A stretch of 64,000 bases of DNA from an uncultured Lachnospiraceae bacterium (GCA_951802115.1 CATOPL010000006.1:1-64000); one strand, 5' to 3'. Positions 8,604-17,203 are shown, counted from the stretch's first letter. The notes: generated by a model not told the origin, from the sequence alone. Made by a program: numbers and translations.

Positions 8604-9587
8604 ATGTTAAGAGCAATGGATTCAGCCGTTTCCGGCCTTCGGGCCCACCAGAACAAACTGGATGTTATTGGACACAATATCGCCAATGTCAATACGGTTG
8701 GTTATAAATCTCAGAGTTATACCTTTAAGGATACCATGTATCAGTCAGCGAATGCGTCGACGAACGGTACTGCATCTTCAGGTGGTGTCAATGCGGCTCA
8801 GTACGGTTATGGTTCTCTGATGGGAACGATTTCCATTGATATGGCTGCAAGCACACCGACCTATGTGGGCGGATTTTCGGCGACAATCGACGGAAACGGA
8901 TTCTTTGTGACAAAGGCGACGAAAACAGAGAAAGTTTCTACTACCGGAATTGCTGGTACGGATGTTAATAATATTAAAAAGGCGGATTTTGACTATACCC
9001 GTGTCGGCCAGTTTAAAGTAGACAGCAACGGCTATATTGTTGACGGAAATGGTAATTTTGTATATGGCTACCAGAATACTGCGGCCAACGATCCTGCCAA
9101 TAAGCCTACCACAAAACAGATGGTTGCTCTGCGAATTCCGCAAACTGTATCATCAGCGGCAGGTACATATCCTACATATGCAGATGATGCGGATCCGACG
9201 CACGCGCTGGAATGCAGCAGCATTAAGATCAATAAGGCCGGTAATATAGAGGCAACACTGACATATGAGGAGGGTGGAGAGAAAAAGAGCGGAGTCTTCA
9301 CTATCGGTACAGTTGCAATCGTCACGTTCCAGAACCAGGAAGGTCTGACCAAAGATGGAAGCAACTATTACAAGGCGTCGGAAAGTGACAATACCGGTAC
9401 CTGTAGCGCGGACATTCCGGGAGCCAACCGGGCAAGTCTGATGCCTGGTTATCTGGAAGCATCCAACGTAGATATGGCAGTGGAATTTTCGGAGATGATC
9501 ATGGCGGAGAGAGGTTTCCAGGCCAACAGCAAGATCATCACAGTCAGCGATGAGATCCTGTCTGACCTCATCAATATGAAACGTTAA
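8604..9587 (+). CDS. flgE: Flagellar hook protein FlgE
   Basis: FlgE polymerises into the hook that joins the rod to the filament. The N-terminal rod-family motif SGLRAHQNKLDVIGHNIANVNTVGYK is present (given here in part as LDVIGHNIANVNTVGYK), followed by D1/D2 regions. The C-terminal helix ends in SNVDMAVEFSEMIMAERGFQ and SDEILSDLINMKR, as in hook proteins. At 327 residues it is a compact hook protein with a small outer domain. The stop overlaps an ATG (TAATG), and flbD follows. Confidence 0.93.
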   Translation: MLRAMDSAVSGLRAHQNKLDVIGHNIANVNTVGYKSQSYTFKDTMYQSANASTNGTASSGGVNAAQYGYGSLMGTISIDMAASTPTYVGGFSATIDGNGFFVTKATKTEKVSTTGIAGTDVNNIKKADFDYTRVGQFKVDSNGYIVDGNGNFVYGYQNTAANDPANKPTTKQMVALRIPQTVSSAAGTYPTYADDADPTHALECSSIKINKAGNIEATLTYEEGGEKKSGVFTIGTVAIVTFQNQEGLTKDGSNYYKASESDNTGTCSADIPGANRASLMPGYLEASNVDMAVEFSEMIMAERGFQANSKIITVSDEILSDLINMKR

Positions 9588-9660
9588 TGGCACGGCGGAA
9601 TAGACGCAGCGCCGACCAAAGAATCATGGACCGGGCCCGTGAGGCCCGCAAGGCGAGGAT

Positions 9661-9690
9661 CCATATGGAGGAGCAAAGCTCCTCCTATGG
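9661..9690 (+). other. Intercistronic stem-loop before flbD
   Basis: GGAGGAGC, loop AAA, GCTCCTCC form an 8-bp perfect stem at 9667-9685. CCATA and TATGG extend it by 5 bp around a single bulged T. No T-run follows, so it is not a standard terminator. Its left arm contains GGAGGAG, an ideal ribosome site that would be hidden by folding. It lies 40 bases before the favoured flbD start. Confidence 0.65.
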
Positions 9691-9730
9691 CTCTGTGCCT
9701 GTTTGGAGTGCGGAAGGTGGTAGAAAAGAC

Positions 9731-9931
9731 ATGATCAGGGTAACGCGGTTGAGTGGTGAAGTGCTTTATTTAAATGTACTGCAGATCGAGTCGATGGAAT
9801 CGATACCGGAGACAAAGATCAAGATGATGAATGGCTATTACTATCTGGTGAAAGATACGGCAGAATCCGTGGTAGAGCAATTAAGGACATTTTATCACAG
9901 CTGTATTGTGCCGGATGGCGGAGATAAATAA
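9731..9931 (+). CDS. flbD: FlbD/SwrD-family flagellar protein
   Basis: FlbD-type proteins (SwrD in Bacillus subtilis) are small proteins encoded next to the hook and stator genes; SwrD supports motor power. The core MIRVTRLSGEVLYLNVLQIE followed by a short beta-rich stretch and VKDTAESVVEQL matches the family over its whole 66-residue length. I start at the ATG at 9731, with GGAAGGTGG at 9712-9720. The frame is also open from an ATG at 9587 that overlaps the flgE stop, which would add a very basic 48-residue extension (MARRNRRSADQR) encoded across the stem-loop. The short form is the family norm, but the coupled start cannot be excluded. Confidence 0.8.
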   Translation: MIRVTRLSGEVLYLNVLQIESMESIPETKIKMMNGYYYLVKDTAESVVEQLRTFYHSCIVPDGGDK

Positions 9932-9964
9932 CAAATTGCTGATACAGGGCAAGGAGGAATGAAA

Positions 9965-10786
9965 ATGGATATAACAACGCTTCTCGGTATTGTGCTGGGA
10001 ATGGCACTGGTAGTATGGGGAATTGGCACCTCAAAACTCGGCAACTTTTGGGATCCCCAGAGTTTGGCGTTGGTGTTGGGCGGAACGATCGCGGCGGTAT
10101 TGGCCAGCTATCCATTCCGTATATTAAAAGATATTCCGAAACATTTGATGGTGTTGACCAGAGGGAAGAAATTTGCGATCCCGAAGCTGGTAGATGAACT
10201 CGTGGATCTGGCGATGCTGGCAAGACAGAGCGGTCTGCTTGCGCTGGAGGAAAAAGCGGAAGAGATTAAAGACCCTTTTCTGAAGCAGAGTGTGCTGATG
10301 ATTGTAGATGCGAATGATCCGGATAAAGTGCGGAGCATGCTGGAAAAGCAGATGGATGATATGATTGCAAGGCATGACGAGGCGGCGGGAATCTATGAAA
10401 AAGCATCCTCTTACTGTCCGGCGTTTGGTATGGTAGGTACGCTGGTTGGTCTGATCAATATGCTGAAGGGTATGGACTTGGAAGGCGGCGGCGGAGCGAG
10501 CACTCTGGGACAGGATATGAGTGTGGCGTTGATTACCACCTTTTACGGCAGTCTTTTTGCCAACCTGTTTTTTCAGCCGATTGCCAAGAAGCTTCGTATC
10601 CGTCAGGCGGAAGAGGAGCTGTACTGTATGACGGTCATTGAAGGAATTATGGGTATCCAGGCAGGAGAAAATCCCAAGTTTCTGCGCGAGCATCTTCTGT
10701 CCTGTCTGAAGCAGTCTCAGCAGAAGAAGCTTCTTCTGAAAGCGGGAGACGGCTCCGGCGGCGGTGAAGGAGGCGGAGCGGCATGA
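9965..10786 (+). CDS. motA: Flagellar motor stator protein MotA
   Basis: MotA forms the proton (or sodium) channel pentamer around a MotB dimer. The sequence has four hydrophobic segments, with LLGIVLGMALVVWGI at the start and the conserved FGMVGTLVGLINML and VALITTFYGSLFANLFF helices towards the end; the cytoplasmic loop is charged. The ATG at 9965 lies 7 bases after AAGGAGG, while the ATG at 9959 is too close to it. The end is a Gly-rich tail whose DNA overlaps the motB start by four bases (ATGA). Confidence 0.95.
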   Translation: MDITTLLGIVLGMALVVWGIGTSKLGNFWDPQSLALVLGGTIAAVLASYPFRILKDIPKHLMVLTRGKKFAIPKLVDELVDLAMLARQSGLLALEEKAEEIKDPFLKQSVLMIVDANDPDKVRSMLEKQMDDMIARHDEAAGIYEKASSYCPAFGMVGTLVGLINMLKGMDLEGGGGASTLGQDMSVALITTFYGSLFANLFFQPIAKKLRIRQAEEELYCMTVIEGIMGIQAGENPKFLREHLLSCLKQSQQKKLLLKAGDGSGGGEGGGAA

Positions 10787-11715
10787 GCAGACGGAAAAAA
10801 GGCGGAGGCGGTGAAGACTGCGGAAGCTGGATGGACACTTACGGCGACATGGTGACGTTGCTTCTGTGTTTCTTCGTCATGCTGTATTCGATGTCCAGTC
10901 TCGATCAGCAGAAATGGGAAGTGTTTGTAAAGAGTATTTTTCCTAGCTCCGGTGATACGGAGCAGATTGCCATTAACCAGGATATCTCGGAAGCAGAGTA
11001 CGATGTATCAGGAAATATGGAGTTTGACGAGTCGATTTCCGATCCGGATAATCCGGAGGAGCTGTATATTGCTCTGATGGAAGCTCTTTCAGCCAGCGGG
11101 GTGGAAGGTGTGAGTATATCCAGAGAGGATGGCTATACATTTTTAGTATTTGAGAACCAGGCGTTTTTCGATGGAGACCGCTCGGATCTGACCAGTGAGG
11201 CGATTGTAATTCTGGATATTTTGTGTGATGTGTTAGAGCATTATGAGGACAGTATCGCACAGATTAATATTATGGGCCATACGGCACAGGCCAGGGCAGA
11301 TCGTGCAAACAATGCCAGAACAGACCGGGTCCTGTCCGCTATGCGTTCCGCGGAAGTGGCGGCGTATATTCAGAACAAAGATATTATTGATCCCAGCAAG
11401 CTGGTTGGATTAAGCTATGGTCAGTATCGTTCGGTGAGTGAAAATGATACAAGTGAAGGCAGGGCAAAAAACCGCCGTGTGGAATTTGTGATTATCGACA
11501 GCGATGCAGATATAAAATCCATGAATGATTATTATGATGAGCTTACCAACAGTATTAATGCAGGTTCTGTGCTGGTAACGGGAGGAGAAGGATTCGATTC
11601 CGTTGGCGCTAGTTCCGAAGGGGCAGCCAGTGCAGTCCCGACGGAGGAGATCAATCCGCCGGATGATTCTGCAGAACCTGCACAGGATTCTGTGGATGAT
11701 ACTACGGCAGAATAA
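10783..11715 (+). CDS. motB: Flagellar motor stator protein MotB
   Basis: MotB anchors the stator to peptidoglycan and supplies the ion-binding aspartate. The single membrane helix YGDMVTLLLCFFVMLYS places that aspartate at residue 22. The C-terminal OmpA-like domain follows at about residues 125-245, including INIMGHTAQA and SEGRAKNRRVEFVI, then an acidic Ser/Glu/Pro tail of some 60 residues. The start overlaps the motA stop (ATGA), so the two subunits are translationally coupled. fliL, which usually follows, is absent and fliM comes next. Confidence 0.95.
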   Translation: MSRRKKGGGGEDCGSWMDTYGDMVTLLLCFFVMLYSMSSLDQQKWEVFVKSIFPSSGDTEQIAINQDISEAEYDVSGNMEFDESISDPDNPEELYIALMEALSASGVEGVSISREDGYTFLVFENQAFFDGDRSDLTSEAIVILDILCDVLEHYEDSIAQINIMGHTAQARADRANNARTDRVLSAMRSAEVAAYIQNKDIIDPSKLVGLSYGQYRSVSENDTSEGRAKNRRVEFVIIDSDADIKSMNDYYDELTNSINAGSVLVTGGEGFDSVGASSEGAASAVPTEEINPPDDSAEPAQDSVDDTTAE

Positions 11716-11740
11716 CAATGAAGAAAAGGTGGCTTTTTAG

Positions 11741-12802
11741 ATGGCAGATGTATTGTCCCAAAGTCAGATTGATGCCCTTTTAAAGTCTATGGGTTCCGGG
11801 GGTGACAGCGTTCCTGAGGAGACGGAGAAAGAGGTAAAAAAAGAAAAGGCTGTGACAGAAGAAGTCAAGTACAGTAAGTATGATTTCTACAGCCCGAGGA
11901 AATTTACGAAAGACAAGATGAAGATACTGACCAGTGTGTTTGAAAATTACGCACGGATCATTACTTCGCAGATCAATGGTGTATTCCGGGTCATGACCGA
12001 TATTACGGTAATGGAAGTACAGGAGCGCCGTTATTATGAATATGTAAATTCTCTGAATGAGAATGATGCGGTCACGTTGGTGGATGCAACGATTCAGGAC
12101 TTGACGAAAAATCTGGTTCCGCTTATGATCTATGTATCGCCGGGACTGGTTATCACTCTGATCGACCACATGCTGGGTGGTTCGGAGGAAGTCATAAAGG
12201 TGAAGCCGGGATATCGATATTCCGATGTGGAGATTGCGCTGTACCGCAGAATTCTTTCCTATCTGATTCAGGCTTTGAAGGATGGCTTTGCCAACTATCT
12301 GTCCATGGAATTTAAGGCTCAGAGGATTGAAGACAATCCCAGTATGATGCAGGATGTGGGACTGGATGAGACGGTGGCGATCATTCATCTGAATGTAGAC
12401 CTTGCAGGTTTGGCGTCGGAGAAAGTACGGATCTGTATGCCCGGAACCTTACTGGAAAGTATCTTCCAGACGATTGACAGCCGCAAGCATCTTGCAAGGG
12501 GTTATGATTATGAGGATAACAGGGATACCATTCTGGATAATATCAGAGAATCTCTGCTTCCGATCACCGGACAGCTTGGAACGATTGCGTTGGATCTGGA
12601 TGATATTTATCATCTGAAAGAAGGCGATGTGATCGATATGAGTAAACCGAAAGATCATGACGTGAGGCTGTTTGTCGGCAGGCAGGCATGGTTTACTGGT
12701 AAGATGGGCATATATAAAAAGAATGTGGCGGTGCGGATCAACCAAAGGCTTTACGAAGAGGAGGAGCTGGAGGAAGAGCTGGAAGCAGCCGCATCTGAAT
12801 AA
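11741..12802 (+). CDS. fliM: Flagellar motor switch protein FliM
   Basis: FliM is the C-ring protein that receives CheY-P. The N terminus MADVLSQSQIDALLKSM is the classical CheY-P-binding peptide. The middle CheC-like domain (without phosphatase residues) spans about residues 45-235, and the C-terminal SpoA domain about 260-345. A length of 353 residues is slightly above the norm because of an acidic tail. AAAGGTGG lies upstream of the ATG. cheY follows 41 bases later. Confidence 0.96.
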   Translation: MADVLSQSQIDALLKSMGSGGDSVPEETEKEVKKEKAVTEEVKYSKYDFYSPRKFTKDKMKILTSVFENYARIITSQINGVFRVMTDITVMEVQERRYYEYVNSLNENDAVTLVDATIQDLTKNLVPLMIYVSPGLVITLIDHMLGGSEEVIKVKPGYRYSDVEIALYRRILSYLIQALKDGFANYLSMEFKAQRIEDNPSMMQDVGLDETVAIIHLNVDLAGLASEKVRICMPGTLLESIFQTIDSRKHLARGYDYEDNRDTILDNIRESLLPITGQLGTIALDLDDIYHLKEGDVIDMSKPKDHDVRLFVGRQAWFTGKMGIYKKNVAVRINQRLYEEEELEEELEAAASE

Positions 12803-12843
12803 AGTTTACATATTATATTTTTTATGAGAGAGAGGAAAAAACA

Positions 12844-13206
12844 ATGGCGAAAATTATGCTGGTTGATGATGCTGCATTTATGAGAATGATGGTCAAGAAA
12901 GCGTTGACAGACAGTGGATATGACAATTTTGTTGAAGCTCAGGATGGAGCGGAAGCGGTAAAAAAATATGAAGAAGAGAATCCGGACATGGTAATTATGG
13001 ATATTACCATGCCGAATATGGATGGCCTTCAGGCGTTAAAAGCGATTCGTGGAAACCATCCGGATGCGAAAATTGTTATGTGTACGGCTATGGGTCAGGA
13101 GAGCATGGTAGTGGACGCGATCAAATCCGGTGCCAAGGACTTTATTGTAAAACCGTTTAATCAGGAACGTATTGTAGAGACTGTAAAAACAATTTTGGGA
13201 CAGTAA
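12844..13206 (+). CDS. cheY: Chemotaxis response regulator CheY
   Basis: CheY is the single-domain receiver that, once phosphorylated by CheA, binds the motor switch. The acidic pair D8/D9, phosphoacceptor D53 in MVIMDITMPNMDG, the Thr in VMCTAMGQ and the Lys in VKPFNQ are all present in 120 residues. The gene lies between fliM and flgC, close to its targets FliM and FliY, whereas no cheA is visible anywhere in the window. Confidence 0.95.
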   Translation: MAKIMLVDDAAFMRMMVKKALTDSGYDNFVEAQDGAEAVKKYEEENPDMVIMDITMPNMDGLQALKAIRGNHPDAKIVMCTAMGQESMVVDAIKSGAKDFIVKPFNQERIVETVKTILGQ

Positions 13207-13227
13207 CCAGTCAGGAGGATAGAAAGC

Positions 13228-13677
13228 ATGGCTTTTTTAAGCTCGTTCGACATCTGTGCCTCCGGACTTAGCGCCCAGAGACTGCGGATGGATATTGCGT
13301 CGGAAAATATCAGCAATATTGATACAACAAGAACAGAAGAAGGCGGCGCTTACCGCAGAAAAGATGTGGTCTTTGAAAGTTATGGGACCAACACGTTTCG
13401 GGATGCTCTCAGGAATGCTGCGAATGGGAAAGGAATCAAAAGCAGCGGTGTTGGAGTGAGGGTTGCCGAGATTGTGGAAGATGACCGTGAGATGAAAATG
13501 GTCTATAATCCGGGGCACCCGGATGCCGATGAAAATGGTTTTGTTGAGATGCCCAATGTAGATCTTCTGAAGGAGACGGTAGACGCCATGTCAGCGACCA
13601 GATCCTATGACGCGAATGTTACGGCATTAAATGCCATAAAGGCGATGGCGCAGAAAGCGCTTGAAATTGGCAAATAA
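13228..13677 (+). CDS. flgC: Flagellar basal-body rod protein FlgC
   Basis: FlgC builds the proximal rod. The N-terminal motif ICASGLSAQRLRMDIASENISN and the C-terminal MPNVDLLKETVDAMSATRSY region define the FlgC group within rod proteins; the 149-residue length fits. The ribosome site is AGGAGG at 13211-13216. Its place is unusual: flgC normally directly precedes fliE, but here it lies 13 kb away between cheY and fliY. Whether another flgC exists upstream of the window is unknown. Confidence 0.92.
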   Translation: MAFLSSFDICASGLSAQRLRMDIASENISNIDTTRTEEGGAYRRKDVVFESYGTNTFRDALRNAANGKGIKSSGVGVRVAEIVEDDREMKMVYNPGHPDADENGFVEMPNVDLLKETVDAMSATRSYDANVTALNAIKAMAQKALEIGK

Positions 13678-13722
13678 TATTCCGTCTGCTTGAATTAAAT
13701 ATGGACAAAAGGAGATTAAGAA

Positions 13723-15138
13723 ATGGGCGCTAGCAGCTTTAATGAAATGGAAATAGATGCCATAGGCGAGATTATGAATATCAGTCTCGGCGCTTCGGCA
13801 ACTGCAGTTTCCACTTTGCTGGGTACGAAGGTTGATATTACGACGCCTGTTGTACGTGTTCAAAGCCGTGAGGAGTTTGAGTTTAAGAAGCTCGAACCGG
13901 CGATCGGCGTGGAAATTGCTTATGTGGAGGGTCTGGCGGGCAAAAATGTCATGATGTTCCGCAAGGAGGATGTGCGCATTATTGTAGGCACTCTGCTGGG
14001 GGAAGTTCCGGCAGATGATGCTTTTGAGATGGATGAGATTTATATCAGTGCGATCTGTGAGATCATGAATCAGATGATGGGCGCTTCGGCGACAGCATTA
14101 TCTGAGTTTTTGGGTTTCCCTGTGAACATCTCTACTCCGAAGTCTTTTGATATCGGAGAACCTGATGAGTTTAAGGCCAAGTATTTTCCGGATGAAGAGG
14201 GAATGGTTGTTGTACGTTTCCGCCTGGAAATTGAAGAGAAACTCAACAGTGAGTTTATGAATATTATGTCAACTGGCCTTGCGAAACGTCTTTTGACTCC
14301 GTTTGGACTTGGCGGCGATATTGCAGATGCTGTGACAGAGGAGCCGGTACAGGCTCCCGAGCCGGCACCGACGGCTTCGTCAGGAAGCGGCGGAAGCATG
14401 TCCCAGGAAGAAATGGATGCACTGATGAATTCCATGCAGGGAGCACCTGCGGAGGAACCTGCGTCTTCATCCGGAGGCGGCAAAAGCATGTCCCAGGAAG
14501 AAATGGATGCACTGATGAATTCCATGCAGGGAGCGCCTGCGGAGGAACCTGCGTCTTCATCCGGAGGCGGCAAGAGTATGTCCCAGGAGGAAATGGATGC
14601 GCTGATGAGCTCTATGCAGCCTGCACCGGAACCTCAGCCTGCAGTACAACAGCCGGGAACACAGGCTGGTATGGGAGCACAGCAGCCATATTATCCATAT
14701 CCGGCTCCTGCCATGGATCCGATGATGCTGCAGCTTCTGAATCAGATGCAGCAGACGCAGATGCAGATGATGGAGATGATGAAACCGAAGCCACAGGAAT
14801 CGTCCAGGAAGGAAAATTCTATTATTCGTCCGCTTTCTTCGGAACAGATCCGCGATGAAGCGGGAGACGGAATGGAAGATAAGACCAATCAGGAGATGCT
14901 GATGAAAGTACCTCTTGAGATCTCTGTGGAGATTGGAAGAACCAAGAGACTGGTTCGTGATATTCTTGAATTTACACAGGGTACTCTTGTCGTTCTGGAT
15001 AAGATGGCCGGAGAGCAGGTGGATCTGTTTGTCAATGGTCAGTGTATTGCAAGAGGCGACATCGTCGTAGTAGAGGATAATTTTGGTATCCGTATTACAG
15101 AAATTGTATCTAAAGAGATCAATCCGGAAAGTCTGTAA
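13723..15138 (+). CDS. fliY: Motor switch phosphatase FliY (FliN-type) with motif-repeat linker
   Basis: FliY is both a C-ring structural protein and a CheY-P phosphatase. Residues 1-200 form a CheC-like domain with two intact active-site helices (IDAIGEIMNISLG and ISAICEIMNQMMG, each with the E-x-x-N pattern). Residues 220-315 are a linker with three copies of MSQEEMDALM at about 226, 256 and 286, each resembling the FliM CheY-binding peptide. A Pro/Gln/Met-rich stretch follows. The C-terminal SpoA domain (about 385-470) contains VPLEISVEIGRTKRLV and GEQVDLFVNG. At 471 residues it is about 90 longer than Bacillus FliY. Confidence 0.93.
   Translation: MGASSFNEMEIDAIGEIMNISLGASATAVSTLLGTKVDITTPVVRVQSREEFEFKKLEPAIGVEIAYVEGLAGKNVMMFRKEDVRIIVGTLLGEVPADDAFEMDEIYISAICEIMNQMMGASATALSEFLGFPVNISTPKSFDIGEPDEFKAKYFPDEEGMVVVRFRLEIEEKLNSEFMNIMSTGLAKRLLTPFGLGGDIADAVTEEPVQAPEPAPTASSGSGGSMSQEEMDALMNSMQGAPAEEPASSSGGGKSMSQEEMDALMNSMQGAPAEEPASSSGGGKSMSQEEMDALMSSMQPAPEPQPAVQQPGTQAGMGAQQPYYPYPAPAMDPMMLQLLNQMQQTQMQMMEMMKPKPQESSRKENSIIRPLSSEQIRDEAGDGMEDKTNQEMLMKVPLEISVEIGRTKRLVRDILEFTQGTLVVLDKMAGEQVDLFVNGQCIARGDIVVVEDNFGIRITEIVSKEINPESL
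14377..14619 (+). repeat. 90-bp tandem repeat encoding FliM-like CheY-binding motifs
   Basis: The unit encodes 30 residues: SSGGGKSMSQEEMDALMNS followed by MQGAPAEEPA. Copies begin at 14377, 14467 and 14557, with the motif methionine codons at 14398, 14488 and 14578. The first two copies are nearly identical in DNA, and the third is cut after the motif. The constant 90-base period and low divergence point to recent duplication. Confidence 0.93.
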
Positions 15139-15140
15139 CA

Positions 15141-15497
15141 ATGGGAGCTTTGTCTTTGTTTAATGCAATACTGGCGGTGGTCGGTGTGCTGTTTCTGGCA
15201 TACTGGTGCAGTCGTATGCTGGGAAAGCAGTGGGGGATGAACGCCTGCTCCGGAAACATGAAGGTGATCAGTCAGCTTCAGGTGGGGCAGGACCGGAGAA
15301 TCCTTTTACTGCGTATAGGAGAGCATCATTTTCTTGTGGGTGTCAGTCAGGCGGGTATTCAGCTTCTGGCTGAAGTGGAGGGAGATTTTATGGAAGATAT
15401 ACCGCAAAGTCCGCAGGATGTGATAAAGCCTTCTTTTCAGGAAGTTTTGGACAGGTACAGGAAGTTTCGTGGCGGGAAAGATGGAGTTGACCGATGA
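15141..15497 (+). CDS. fliO: Flagellar export protein FliO
   Basis: FliO helps assemble the FliP-FliQ-FliR core of the export gate. The 118-residue protein has one N-terminal membrane helix (LFNAILAVVGVLFLAYWCSRML) and a cytoplasmic part with MKVISQLQVGQDRRILLLRIGEHHFLVGV, shown here as QDRRILLLRIGEHHFLVGV, which is the family core. It starts three bases after fliY ends and overlaps fliP by four bases (ATGA). Confidence 0.88.
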   Translation: MGALSLFNAILAVVGVLFLAYWCSRMLGKQWGMNACSGNMKVISQLQVGQDRRILLLRIGEHHFLVGVSQAGIQLLAEVEGDFMEDIPQSPQDVIKPSFQEVLDRYRKFRGGKDGVDR

Positions 15498-16150
15498 GTG
15501 ATCTTTTGACACAGTTAAACGGTGGGAGCGTTCCTACTCTGGAACTGCTTTATATGCTTACACTTGTGGCGTTGCTTCCTTCCATAGTCATCATGATGAC
15601 TTCGTTTACCAGAACGATCATCATTATCTCATTTACGAGAAATGCTGTGGGAGTTCAGCAGTCGCCGCCCAATATGGTTCTGGTAGGTATTGCGTTGTTT
15701 TTGACGCTGTATATTATGAGTCCGGTTGTCAGCAGAATTAACGAGGAGGCGTATCAGCCTTATCTTCGAGGTGAGTTTACACAGGAAGAGGCAATCAGTG
15801 AGATGACTGTCCCTCTTAAAGAATTTATGCTGCGCAATACGGAAATCAGTACACTGGAGAATTTTATTGATATGTCGGGGACAGAAATTGAAGAAGATCC
15901 GATGAATTATTCTCTGACAGTTATTGTTCCCTCTTTTCTGACTTCAGAGTTGAAGAGAGGATTTATGGCAGGCTTTTTCATATATCTGCCGTTTCTTCTG
16001 ATTGATGTAATTGTGGCAACTACGCTGATGTCCATGGGTATGGTCATGCTGCCGCCGGCAATGGTTTCACTGCCTTTTAAGCTTTTGCTTTTTGTGACAG
16101 TGAATGGATGGGAACTGGTTTTCTCAGGGATTGTTACCAGCTTTCAATAG
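15494..16150 (+). CDS. fliP: Flagellar export gate protein FliP
   Basis: FliP is the pentameric core of the export gate. Conserved segments TSFTRTIIIISFTRNAVGVQQSPPN (central part FTRNAVGVQQSPPN) and the C-terminal LPPAMVSLPFKLLLFVTVNGW are clear. The 218-residue product starts almost directly at the first membrane helix and lacks the cleaved signal peptide and periplasmic leader of most FliP proteins. An in-frame stop at 15488-15490 rules out a longer start. Confidence 0.95.
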   Translation: MSDLLTQLNGGSVPTLELLYMLTLVALLPSIVIMMTSFTRTIIIISFTRNAVGVQQSPPNMVLVGIALFLTLYIMSPVVSRINEEAYQPYLRGEFTQEEAISEMTVPLKEFMLRNTEISTLENFIDMSGTEIEEDPMNYSLTVIVPSFLTSELKRGFMAGFFIYLPFLLIDVIVATTLMSMGMVMLPPAMVSLPFKLLLFVTVNGWELVFSGIVTSFQ

Positions 16151-16180
16151 TATTTGATATGTTAAGGAAAGGAGCTGCTG

Positions 16181-16444
16181 ATGACAGAAGCAGAGGTACT
16201 TGATATTTTATACCAGGCATTTATGCTTGCGCTTAGGCTGTCGCTTCCTTTTCTGCTGGTTAGTATGGTGGTGGGAGTCGTCATATCCATCTTTCAGGCA
16301 GCCACGCAGATCAATGAGCAGACGCTGACATTTGTTCCTAAATTTCTTGCCATTTTGGCAGTGATGGGATTTCTGGGCGGTACGATTATGACAATGCTTC
16401 AGGATTTTTTAAGACAGATGATCGGGCTGATTGCAGGAGGCTGA
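16181..16444 (+). CDS. fliQ: Flagellar export gate protein FliQ
   Basis: FliQ is a small two-helix subunit of the export gate. The 87 residues contain both helices and the conserved VVGVVISIFQAATQINEQTL and FVPKFLAI segments. AAGGAG lies upstream of the ATG. It sits between fliP and fliR, 30 and 6 bases away, in the order used by all flagellar systems. Confidence 0.96.
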   Translation: MTEAEVLDILYQAFMLALRLSLPFLLVSMVVGVVISIFQAATQINEQTLTFVPKFLAILAVMGFLGGTIMTMLQDFLRQMIGLIAGG

Positions 16445-16450
16445 CAAAAT

Positions 16451-17203
16451 ATGTTCATCCTTTTTGCGCTGGTGTTTATGCGGATGACGGGCGCGGTCGC
16501 GCTGAATCCGATATTAGGACGCTCGAACATACCGAATCCCGTAAAAGGCGCCATGATTATGGTCCTCTCTTTTTTGATGTACAGCGGGACAGACGGTGTT
16601 CTTTCGCACGAACCCACAGTTATGATTGAATTTGGGGTCATGCTGATTAAAGAATTGATGATAGGATTCGCCATTGGATTTTCCATGGAGTTGTCTTTTG
16701 CTGTCGTTCGTTTTGCAGCTGCAGTTGTGGATTATATTATGGGGCTGTCCATGGCACAGACGTATGATCCTCAGTACAATACGCAGATGACGATTACATC
16801 AGGGATGTACTATACATTTTTGGTGCTTTTATTTCTGGCAGGAGACGGTCATGTACGTCTGATGGCGCTTATTTATCATTCTGCGGATTTAATTCCTTTT
16901 GGAGAAGTTGTGATTCGCCCGGAGCTTTCCAGTCTGATGCTGGAAATATTCAAAACCAGTATTACCACGGGACTGCAGCTTGCATTTCCGATTATTGCCA
17001 TGGAAATGGTGACGGAGTCTGCAGTGGGGATCCTGATGCGCATTATCCCGCAGATCAATGTATTCGCAGTCAATTTTCAGCTGAAAATTATCGTGGGATT
17101 GATGATGCTGCTCTATATGTTCAGCCCGGTGGCCAGTAAAATGTATACAATTATTGACAATTTATTCTTATATATAGAAGAGGCACTCACACTTATGGTA
17201 TAA
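16451..17203 (+). CDS. fliR: Flagellar export gate protein FliR
   Basis: FliR is the single-copy subunit that completes the FliP5Q4R1 export gate. The 250-residue protein has at least five hydrophobic segments and the family signatures RMTGAVALNPILG near the start and IGFSMELSFAVVRFAAAVVD in the middle. It begins six bases after fliQ. A 131-base gap before flhB shows no clear promoter or terminator. Confidence 0.95.
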   Translation: MFILFALVFMRMTGAVALNPILGRSNIPNPVKGAMIMVLSFLMYSGTDGVLSHEPTVMIEFGVMLIKELMIGFAIGFSMELSFAVVRFAAAVVDYIMGLSMAQTYDPQYNTQMTITSGMYYTFLVLLFLAGDGHVRLMALIYHSADLIPFGEVVIRPELSSLMLEIFKTSITTGLQLAFPIIAMEMVTESAVGILMRIIPQINVFAVNFQLKIIVGLMMLLYMFSPVASKMYTIIDNLFLYIEEALTLMV

